This document shows, one piece after another, positions 1 through 5,440 of a DNA stretch of 8,397 nt (the first letter of the stretch is position 1; every line of letters begins with the position of its first letter). A model generated the notes under the pieces. That model ran no database searches, was not told the origin of the DNA, and worked only from the letters and a program-made list of their open reading frames with translations. A program made the translations under genes and the position numbers. This DNA is from an uncultured Bacteroidales bacterium (GTDB taxonomy: Bacteria > Bacteroidota > Bacteroidia > Bacteroidales > P3), in NCBI GenBank assembly GCA_947177845.1, contig CAMWVZ010000036.1, forward strand, positions 1 through 8,397. Reading direction: 5' to 3'.

Positions 1-776
1 GTTTTACGGGTCTGGCGGACGAGGAGGATGCTGAATTCGTAGAGGAGCCACATGGGGAGGGAGACGGCGGTGAGGGTGATGACGTCGGAGGTGGGCGTGA
101 TGACGGCGGCCACGATAAGGATGAGGACGATGGCGTGGCGGCGGTATTTTTTCATGAAGGAGGCCGAAAGGAAGCCCAATTTGGCGAACAACCAGCACAG
201 TACGGGTATCTCGAACACCGCGCCCATGCTCAGAAGCATCGTGAAAAAGGTGGAGATGTAGGATTTGAGCGAAATGAGGTTCTCCACTTCCGCATCCACC
301 TGATAGGTGCCTAAAAAGCGGAATGTGAGCGGAAAAATCAGGAAATACGCCACCACCACGCCCACCATGAACATCAGGTAGCCGCCCCCCACCACACGCA
401 GGGAATACTTGCGTTCGTCGGCGTAGAGCGCGGGAGAAACGAAGCGGAAAAGCTGATAGAGGATGTAGGGCGAGGCGCAGAGAATACCTGCACAGAATGA
501 GGCTTTTATATGGGTGAGGAACTGTCCGGCCAAGGCGGTGTTGATGAGGCGGATATGAAAGCTGGAGGAAGCTCCTCCGGAGAAGGGTGCGCTCAACCTA
601 TCCAACCAATGGTAGATGAAGAAGCCGGGGTCCTGCGGGGCGAGGATGACGGCGAAAAGCCTCTCCTTGAAGCAAAAGGCCACCACGGTGAAAAGCATCG
701 TCACGGCCAAAATCTTGATGAGGGCCGAGCGCAACACATCCAAATGGCTCCAAAAGGACATTTCCTGCTGTGCCAT
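1..776 (-). CDS. tatC: Sec-independent protein translocase TatC (3' end cut by window)
   Basis: TatC is the multi-spanning inner-membrane receptor of the twin-arginine translocase. It recognises RR signal peptides and recruits TatA to move folded, cofactor-loaded proteins across the membrane. I read 258 codons by hand with no stop before the window edge; TatC is usually about 250-280 residues, so only a short tail is missing. Family marks: the N-terminal amphipathic MSFWSHLDVLR (residues 6-16), SPYILYQLFRFVSPALY (102-118) before the second periplasmic loop, FEIPV (188-192) with the conserved Glu, and ITPTSDV (226-232). Hydrophobic segments fit six helices. ATG 776 is used; Met6 at 761 is an alternative. 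It lies 19 bases after tatA, with no Shine-Dalgarno motif, and is almost certainly co-transcribed with it. Identification is firm from sequence. Confidence 0.96.
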   Translation of the reverse strand, partial: MAQQEMSFWSHLDVLRSALIKILAVTMLFTVVAFCFKERLFAVILAPQDPGFFIYHWLDRLSAPFSGGASSSFHIRLINTALAGQFLTHIKASFCAGILCASPYILYQLFRFVSPALYADERKYSLRVVGGGYLMFMVGVVVAYFLIFPLTFRFLGTYQVDAEVENLISLKSYISTFFTMLLSMGAVFEIPVLCWLFAKLGFLSASFMKKYRRHAIVLILIVAAVITPTSDVITLTAVSLPMWLLYEFSILLVRQTRK

Positions 777-795
777 GCGAGGGATTTATTCGGGA

Positions 796-1002
796 TTATT
801 CGCCTTTGGAGGCGTCTTTTGGGGTGTCTGAAGCGTTTTCATCTTTGTCGAAGCCGTTCATTCCTTCCTTGAACGAGCGTATGCCCTTGCCCAAGCCTTT
901 CATCAGTTCGGGAATCTTGCGGCCTCCGAAGAACAACAGCACCACCAAGGCAATCACGAGGATTTCCGTCCAGCCGATTCCTCCTAAAAACAAGAGTTTC
1001 AT
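796..1002 (-). CDS. tatA: Twin-arginine translocase subunit TatA
   Basis: This 68-residue protein has the TatA plan: a short N-terminus, one transmembrane helix (about residues 10-26), an FGG hinge (FFGGRKIPEL, 24-33), an amphipathic helix (GLGKGIRSFKEGM, 37-49) and a charged, disordered tail. TatA oligomers form the transport pathway that TatC recruits. A polar residue near the start of the helix is typical; here it is Glu13 (WTEILV), the residue type seen in TatB of three-component systems. As no tatB is present, this single protein probably serves as both TatA and TatB, which is known for TatAC systems in other bacteria and is inferred here. The reading frame stays open upstream into the neighbouring gene, but ATG 1002 is chosen because family homology begins exactly there. 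The 74-base leader is AT-rich, without a clear promoter or terminator. Confidence 0.95.
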   Translation of the reverse strand: MKLLFLGGIGWTEILVIALVVLLFFGGRKIPELMKGLGKGIRSFKEGMNGFDKDENASDTPKDASKGE

Positions 1003-1076
1003 TTTTGCAGTTTTTATATTAATATTGAGTGTACGCGGGGTTATTTTCTTATACGCTTTATTTTTCAGAGGCGGAG

Positions 1077-1598
1077 CTACTTTCGGAGGCGCGGAGCCAA
1101 CAGGTTGATGAAAAGCCAGCCGCCGACAATCTGCACCAACATTCCCGGAATGCCGATACGGAAATCCTGCAAGGCCACATACAAATCGCCCTTCATCGCC
1201 CACTCTCCCAAAGTGCCCAAAACCTGATAACCCAATACGATGCCTATGAGAACCAAGAGGTTGGCACGGCGGAAATGCGAGGCGGCATAGCCGGCGAGCA
1301 CGGCCAACAGCACCGATTTGAGCAGAATGGCGGGGAGGGATTCGGCGGCGGGCATCCCGAAAAGCAGGGAATTGACCACAGGCGAAATCAAGGCCGTGAG
1401 CAAGCCCACGTTGCGCCCGTAGAGGAAAGCCCCCGTGAGCGTGAAAAAGTAGATGGGCAGCCACCGCAAGCCGCCCTGCGGTATAAAATGGCACAGTTGC
1501 GGCAGCACGATGTTGCCGACAATGAAGAGCGAAGCCACCGCATAGGTCTTCGCTTGCTTAAAAGACAATGTAATCGGTTGAATGGTTGTTGTCTGCAT
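1077..1598 (-). CDS. Integral membrane protein, ECF-transporter S-component-like
   Basis: A 173-residue, very hydrophobic protein with about six predicted membrane segments (roughly residues 18-37, 46-62, 63-80, 88-108, 112-131 and 147-168) and a basic C-terminus (APRLRK). Size, helix count and the Gly/Pro-rich pattern (for example YGRNVGLLTALISPVVNSL, 60-78) resemble substrate-binding S components of energy-coupling-factor vitamin transporters. This call rests on overall character rather than a diagnostic motif. No ECF ATPase or T component lies in the window, so it would need an energising module from elsewhere or act alone. It starts 3 bases after the DUF1893 stop, so it is translated as part of the same operon. 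The substrate cannot be predicted. It could instead be an unrelated small membrane protein serving the redox module. Confidence 0.6.
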   Translation of the reverse strand: MQTTTIQPITLSFKQAKTYAVASLFIVGNIVLPQLCHFIPQGGLRWLPIYFFTLTGAFLYGRNVGLLTALISPVVNSLLFGMPAAESLPAILLKSVLLAVLAGYAASHFRRANLLVLIGIVLGYQVLGTLGEWAMKGDLYVALQDFRIGIPGMLVQIVGGWLFINLLAPRLRK

Positions 1599-1601
1599 AG
1601 T

Positions 1602-2036
1602 TTATTCGGTCTTCGGTCGGTTGTTTGAACGGATGAATTCTTCTATCAGCGGAAGGCAGGCCTCGGCGGTGGACGCAGAGGCGCAAAGCTTCTCCACGGG
1701 GCAGAAATCGGTGCGGGAACGATTCACAATCCCATCCACCTCTTCTTCATACTGCACCTCAACGCCATGTGCAAGAAGCATTTGCAAGGCGGGGCGACTG
1801 ATTATCCCCGTGCGTACCCGCTTCACCCCACCCACCACCATCATGGCGGCGGCACCTTTCCCCACCACCTTGTCCGCAAGGGAAGCGCGGAGGAGGAGCG
1901 CGGGAGAACGACGCAGGAGTGTAAAGAGCGGCCTTACCCCGCGCTCCTTGCTCGTGGTGATTTCACCATCGGCACTTTTCACCACCAACGTATAGCCTCC
2001 CTCCTGCAACATCGTCCACAAATCATCGTGCATCAT
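1602..2036 (-). CDS. DUF1893 family protein (TM1506-like, deaminase-fold)
   Basis: A soluble protein of 144 residues with no signal peptide. It matches DUF1893 along its length: KERGVRPL (30-37), ADKVVGKGAAAMMVVGGVKRV (54-74), GIISRPALQMLLAHGVEVQYEE (77-98) and an NR...CPVEKL block (105-117). The family, typified by Thermotoga TM1506, is known to adopt a cytidine-deaminase-like fold but lacks the usual zinc-binding HAE/PCxxC signature. Its biochemical role is not established. The start codon overlaps the aldo/keto reductase stop (ATGA), and a second ATG follows immediately at 2033, so either start implies translational coupling. The coupling to an iron-sulfur redox operon hints at an accessory or regulatory role, but this is inference only. 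It is not a LUD/LutC lactate-utilisation protein, which I considered first because of the iron-sulfur context. Confidence 0.82.
   Translation of the reverse strand: MMHDDLWTMLQEGGYTLVVKSADGEITTSKERGVRPLFTLLRRSPALLLRASLADKVVGKGAAAMMVVGGVKRVRTGIISRPALQMLLAHGVEVQYEEEVDGIVNRSRTDFCPVEKLCASASTAEACLPLIEEFIRSNNRPKTE
2033..2036 (-). promoter_or_regulatory. ATGA stop/start overlap coupling the reductase and DUF1893 genes
   Basis: On the minus strand ATGATG contains the DUF1893 start ATG (2036-2034), the reductase stop TGA (2035-2033) and a second in-frame ATG (2033-2031). Such overlaps usually let terminating ribosomes restart on the next gene, giving tied expression of the two proteins. The overlap is seen directly; coupling is inferred. 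Confidence 0.7.
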
Positions 2037-3481
2037 AAACGCCCTTGTTTGAGGTCTTCGGCAAAACGGTCTATACGCTCCAATTCGAGCGGAATGTCGA
2101 TGTTCTGCGGGCAATGCGTCACGCACCGGCGGCAACCTATGCAATGGTCGGCCTGCCGCAAGGCGGGCACCGCACGGTCGTAGCCCACCAAAAACGCCCG
2201 ACGCGCCTTGCGGTAGTTCTCGTCCTGCGAGCTTTCGGGCAGATTGCCTTCGTTCACACACTTGTTGTAGTAGGTGAGAATGCTCGGAATATCAATACCG
2301 TAAGGACAAGGCATACAATACTTGCAGTCGTTGCAGGGCACGGTGGGATAGCGCATCATGAGGTCGGCGGTTTCGTAGAGAAACTCCATCTCCTCTTCGG
2401 TGAGCGGCTGCAACGGACAGTAGGAACGCAAGTTGTCTTCCAAATGTTCCATATAGGTCATGCCGCTCAACACCGTGAGCACACCCGGATGCGTACCCGC
2501 GAAACGGAACGCCCACGAAGCCACGCTCTTTTCGGGCTCCCGCTGCTTGAGACGCGCCACGATATGGTCGTGCACCTTCGACAGACGGCCTCCCAACAAA
2601 GGCTCCATGATGACGGCGGGAATGCCCCGTTTCTCGAGTTCGCCGTAGAGATATTCGGCATTGGTGTTGCGGGGGTTGATTTCCTTGGCGTGCTTCCAGT
2701 CCAAGTAGTTGAGCTGAATCTGCACGAAATCCCATTGATATTTGTCGTGTTCGGCCAAGGCGCGGTCGAAAACGGCGATGTCGCCATGATAGGAGAAGCC
2801 CAAGTTGCGGATCCGTCCCGCTTCGCGCTCCTTCATCAAAAACTTGAGCATCCCGTTGTGGATGTAGCGCTCCTCGAACTCCTTCATGCCGTCCTCGCCC
2901 ATACCGATAGCGTGCAGCAGCATATAGTCGATATGGTCGGTCTGCAACTCCTTGAAAGAGTTGTGATACATTTTTACCGAAGCCCTGTGGCTCCATGTGG
3001 AGGGGGCGAAATTCGACAATTTGGTGGCGATGAAATATTTGTCGCGGGGATGGCGGGAAAGGGCGATGCCCGTGGCGCGTTCGGAAAGGCCTTTGCAATA
3101 GGCGGGCGAAGTATCGAAATAGTTGACACCGTGTGCAATAGCCGTATCCACCAAACGGTTCACGGCTTCCTGATCTATCTCCTCCCCTTTGTCGCCCGTC
3201 AGGGTCGGCCAACGCATACAGCCGTAGCCCAAAATCGACACCTTGTCGTGGGTCTTGGGGTTTTCCCGATAGGTCATCTTGTCGGTGGGAATGGGACCCG
3301 TTTCGGTTCCCTCCGCACGCAAACCAGCTTGTTTCCGGCACGAGGCCGCCAGCGCGCCCCCTGCCACGGCTGCCGTGCCCAAGCCCATGCGCTTGAGGAA
3401 TTCACGGCGGCTCATCGTATTCCAAGTTTGCTTGGCTTCTGCGCATGGCTTAACGAAAATATTCTTCGTTTTCATCTTCAT
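2033..3481 (-). CDS. Tat-exported aldo/keto reductase with two C-terminal [4Fe-4S] motifs
   Basis: A 482-residue protein in three parts. (1) A twin-arginine signal SRREFLK at residues 24-30, followed by a Gly/Ala-rich hydrophobic stretch ending at LAASC, Cys48. (2) An aldo/keto reductase TIM barrel, about residues 75-375, with the catalytic tetrad visible as Asp123 and Tyr128 (FDTSPAY), Lys154 (ATKLS) and His190 (LLHAIG). (3) A C-terminal domain with Cys383-386-389-392 (CxxCxxCxxCP) and Cys447-450-453-457 (CxxCxxCxxxCP), each followed by IDIP. It resembles the COG1453 class of iron-sulfur aldo/keto reductases; the substrate is unknown. It starts 5 bases after the polyferredoxin gene. ATG 3415 (Met23) would put the RR motif at the very N-terminus and is a serious alternative, since the 22-residue extension is less GC-biased. 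Export to the periplasm is inferred from the signal. Electrons may come from the neighbouring polyferredoxin. Confidence 0.9.
   Translation of the reverse strand: MKMKTKNIFVKPCAEAKQTWNTMSRREFLKRMGLGTAAVAGGALAASCRKQAGLRAEGTETGPIPTDKMTYRENPKTHDKVSILGYGCMRWPTLTGDKGEEIDQEAVNRLVDTAIAHGVNYFDTSPAYCKGLSERATGIALSRHPRDKYFIATKLSNFAPSTWSHRASVKMYHNSFKELQTDHIDYMLLHAIGMGEDGMKEFEERYIHNGMLKFLMKEREAGRIRNLGFSYHGDIAVFDRALAEHDKYQWDFVQIQLNYLDWKHAKEINPRNTNAEYLYGELEKRGIPAVIMEPLLGGRLSKVHDHIVARLKQREPEKSVASWAFRFAGTHPGVLTVLSGMTYMEHLEDNLRSYCPLQPLTEEEMEFLYETADLMMRYPTVPCNDCKYCMPCPYGIDIPSILTYYNKCVNEGNLPESSQDENYRKARRAFLVGYDRAVPALRQADHCIGCRRCVTHCPQNIDIPLELERIDRFAEDLKQGRL
3338..3415 (-). other. Twin-arginine signal peptide of the aldo/keto reductase, possible lipobox
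   Basis: This encodes residues 23-48: the near-perfect Tat motif SRREFLK, a hydrophobic core GLGTAAVAGGALA, then AASC. Cysteine at the end of the core resembles a signal peptidase II site, but Ala rather than Leu at -3 makes the lipobox imperfect. The mature protein is either a membrane-anchored periplasmic lipoprotein starting at Cys48 or is cut by signal peptidase I nearby. The RR motif is clear; the processing route is inference. Confidence 0.82.
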
Positions 3482-3486
3482 TTGCT

Positions 3487-4968
3487 TTAGAGGGTACGAT
3501 GTATTTCGTTGCCTTCCACATAAATGGCACTGAAAGGACGTGAGGGACAAAGGTTCTCGCAAGCGCCGCAGCCTATGCAACGTTCTTCGTTCACCACGGG
3601 AATCTTGGGCGAGAACGGGTCGCCGGCCACCGAGGGCACCATTTGAATGGCTCCCGAAGGACAGTGACGCGCGCAGTTGCCGCACTCCACGCCTTTGGTG
3701 AGGGGCAGGCAGTTTTCTTTCACCCACACGGCCCGTCCGATTTGAATGGAGGTTTTCTGCGCCTTGTTGATGGGGTGGAACGCACCGGCGGGGCACACTT
3801 CCGAACACTTGGTGCATTCGGGGCGGCAATAGCCTCTTTCGTAGGACGATTCGGGCTGCATGAAGGTCTTGAGGTCGGAGGAGGGGCGCAACACGCCGTT
3901 GGGACAGTTGGCCACGCAAAGCTGACAGCCCACGCAATGCCTTTCCATATGCCACAGACCCACCGAGCCGGGAGGCACGATGCGGGTGTGGCGGCGGGGT
4001 GCCTTTTTGTCGAGAATTACGGCCAAACCGCCGTCCACGGTCTTTTCCTGCGCCTGTGCAAGCGCGCTTGTGCCCAAAGCCGCCGTAGCCACCAAGAAAT
4101 TACGCCGTCCCTTGTCGGGGGCGGTGTCGCCTTCGGCAGAGCTTTTTGCAGGGTGGCTGAATGTGATGGCTTTCTCGTGACACTGGTCGATGCAATCCAT
4201 GCAGCCCACGCAACGGCTGTAGTCGACCACGTGGTTTTCGGCATCGATGCACTGTGCCTTGCACTGACGGGCGCATAAGCCACAATTCACACATTTGCTT
4301 GTGTTTATAATAGGCTTAAACCAAGCGAAACGCGAGAGGAAACCCAGCACCGTGCCCACGGGACAAATGGTGTTGCAATAGAGGCGACCCTTGCGCCAAG
4401 CCAGCACCGCCAAGACCACGAACAGCACGCAGGCGGCCACGAAAAGCGCCACATTCCGAATCCAAATGTCGGTGCGGTGGAAAGCGTAGCTGTCCGCACG
4501 CTCGGCAAGGGCGGCCAACAGATTGTTGCCCCACGCCCACACGGGTGCGAAAAGGTTTTGCGCGATGATGCCGTAGGTGCCGTAGGGAGCCAGCAGCGCC
4601 ACCACCGACCCTATGCCGAAAATCACGGCCATCACAAACACACCCAGCATAATGTAGCGCAAGATGTTGTGCGCCTTCGCATAGCGGAGACGGAAACGGT
4701 GTTTCTTGCGGCGGGCGCTGAGCCGGTTGAAAATATCCTGAAACACGCCCAGCGGACAGATTACCGAGCAATACACACGCCCGAACAAAAGCGTGAGCAG
4801 CACGAGGGCAATCACCACGCCCACATTCAACGCCAAAACGGCGGGGAAAAACTGAATTTTGGCCATCCACCCCCACCACGACTGCGCCAAACCCGTAAAA
4901 TCGAGAAACAGCAGCGTGATTCCGACAAAGAACACGAGGGCGAGAACGGTCCGTATCTTTCGAAGCAT
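3487..4968 (-). CDS. NapH-NapG-like fused polyferredoxin with internal Tat signal
   Basis: A 493-residue membrane iron-sulfur protein. Residues 1-270 are NapH-like: four membrane helices (about 5-23, 40-62, 104-126, 171-190), two CxxxCP motifs after helices 2 and 4 (Cys67/71 and Cys198/202), then two [4Fe-4S] motifs (Cys226-229-232-236 and 253-256-259-263). Residues 285-493 are NapG-like: a GRRNFLV twin-arginine motif, a hydrophobic core ending AQA (304-306), an RIVPPGS stretch and four cluster motifs (Cys345-348-351-355; 381-385-388-392; 420-429-432-436; 464-467-470-474). The Cys-x8-Cys spacing of the third motif is close to NapG. NapGH is known to oxidise quinol for periplasmic nitrate reductase, but no nitrate reductase genes are here. 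Inferred topology: N-terminus and first two clusters cytoplasmic, last four periplasmic, with the Tat segment as helix 5. It lies 5 bases before the reductase gene, its likely partner. Direction of electron flow is unknown. Confidence 0.88.
   Translation of the reverse strand: MLRKIRTVLALVFFVGITLLFLDFTGLAQSWWGWMAKIQFFPAVLALNVGVVIALVLLTLLFGRVYCSVICPLGVFQDIFNRLSARRKKHRFRLRYAKAHNILRYIMLGVFVMAVIFGIGSVVALLAPYGTYGIIAQNLFAPVWAWGNNLLAALAERADSYAFHRTDIWIRNVALFVAACVLFVVLAVLAWRKGRLYCNTICPVGTVLGFLSRFAWFKPIINTSKCVNCGLCARQCKAQCIDAENHVVDYSRCVGCMDCIDQCHEKAITFSHPAKSSAEGDTAPDKGRRNFLVATAALGTSALAQAQEKTVDGGLAVILDKKAPRRHTRIVPPGSVGLWHMERHCVGCQLCVANCPNGVLRPSSDLKTFMQPESSYERGYCRPECTKCSEVCPAGAFHPINKAQKTSIQIGRAVWVKENCLPLTKGVECGNCARHCPSGAIQMVPSVAGDPFSPKIPVVNEERCIGCGACENLCPSRPFSAIYVEGNEIHRTL
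4048..4113 (-). other. Internal twin-arginine signal in the polyferredoxin
   Basis: This encodes residues 286-307: KGRRNFLV followed by ATAALGTSALAQAQ. It has Arg-Arg, Phe at the usual +2 position, a moderately hydrophobic Ala/Gly-rich core and an AQA signal-peptidase-like end. It sits after four membrane helices and two cytoplasmic-type ferredoxin motifs, just where a fused NapG would begin. It may be a fifth, Tat-inserted membrane helix or a cleaved signal. Dual Sec/Tat insertion is established for actinobacterial Rieske proteins; applying it here is inference. Confidence 0.75.
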
Positions 4969-4984
4969 CCCTGTATGGTTTTAA

Positions 4985-5398
4985 TTACTCTTCAATCAAG
5001 TATTTTTCTATCATCTCATCGGGGAAGGGGGCGGGGCGACGGCTTTCCATGTTGAAGTAATAGCCTGTCTGCCAAGCGGTGGCGTATACCTTGTCGCCTT
5101 CCTCAATCACGAACTCGGCTTTCCAGCGGCCTTTGCGCGTGAGCCATATCCAGCACCGGCCCTGCGGCTTGCAACCGAAGGTAACGGGGTGTTTGTATTG
5201 GATATGCGTCTCTCCCAAAATGGGCGAGGAATGGCTTTTGAGCATTTCGGTGAGCGGAAAGTATTTGTCGAGGATAGCCATTCGCATATCCTCCAACCAT
5301 TTGATATATACAGTATTGCTGATAATCTGCATATAGTCCACATCGTAGGTGTGCACCACGATGGGCATCTCCACATACATCTTGCGCGCTTCGTCCAT
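4985..5398 (-). CDS. Acyl-CoA thioesterase, 4HBT/YbgC-type hotdog protein
   Basis: A 137-residue cytoplasmic protein with the hotdog-fold thioesterase pattern. Near the N-terminus, HTYDVDYMQIISNTVYIKWL places an Asp (residue 21, in VDY) where 4-hydroxybenzoyl-CoA/YbgC thioesterases keep their catalytic acid, followed by the long helix LEDMRMAILD. The rest is beta-rich (ETHIQYKHPVTFGCK, GRCWIWLTRKGRWKAEFVI), as expected. Such enzymes hydrolyse acyl-CoA or acyl-ACP thioesters; the substrate here is unknown. An in-frame TTG at 5407 would add three residues, but ATG 5398 is preferred; Met7 at 5380 is also possible. It ends 16 bases before the polyferredoxin gene, so it probably shares that transcript, though a functional link is not obvious. 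Family is well supported; specificity is not. Confidence 0.85.
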   Translation of the reverse strand: MDEARKMYVEMPIVVHTYDVDYMQIISNTVYIKWLEDMRMAILDKYFPLTEMLKSHSSPILGETHIQYKHPVTFGCKPQGRCWIWLTRKGRWKAEFVIEEGDKVYATAWQTGYYFNMESRRPAPFPDEMIEKYLIEE

Positions 5399-5419
5399 AG
5401 CCGTCAATTATGCTTACCG

Positions 5420-5427
5420 CGAATATA
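5420..5427 (-). promoter_or_regulatory. Weak candidate Bacteroidota -7 element upstream of the thioesterase
   Basis: On the minus strand the 42-base gap contains TATATTCG, one mismatch from the Bacteroides -7 consensus TAnnTTTG, about 20 bases before ATG 5398. No TTTG-type -33 element stands at the expected spacing. If real, it would start transcription of the thioesterase and redox genes independently of pyrG and the exporter. A single half-match in AT-rich sequence is weak evidence. Confidence 0.2.
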
Positions 5428-5440
5428 CTATTTTTTGAAG

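Noticed and set aside
1016..1025. AT palindrome ATATTAATAT upstream of tatA
   Set aside because: Ten bases in an AT-rich leader is easily chance. No second copy or known operator pattern was seen, and it is too weak for a terminator.
1003..1494. In-frame upstream extension of tatA by over 160 codons
   Set aside because: It lacks homology, overlaps the membrane-protein gene in another frame, and TatA homology begins exactly at ATG 1002. The similar upstream extensions of the reductase (to 3955) and of DUF1893 (to 2261) were rejected for the same reason.
1602..2036. LUD/LutC-type lactate utilisation protein
   Set aside because: Iron-sulfur neighbours suggested this, but the length, the ADKVVGK block and the CPVEKL block match DUF1893 instead.
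2045..3490. A 481-codon open frame on the plus strand opposite the aldo/keto reductase
   Set aside because: It mirrors the reductase gene almost exactly and its translation has no recognisable domain. Long antisense frames are expected from GC-rich codon bias.
3487..4968. CcoG/RdxA-type cytochrome oxidase maturation protein
   Set aside because: It shares CxxxCP and membrane features, but the internal RR signal and four further NapG-spaced cluster motifs fit a NapH-NapG fusion better, and no cytochrome oxidase genes are nearby.
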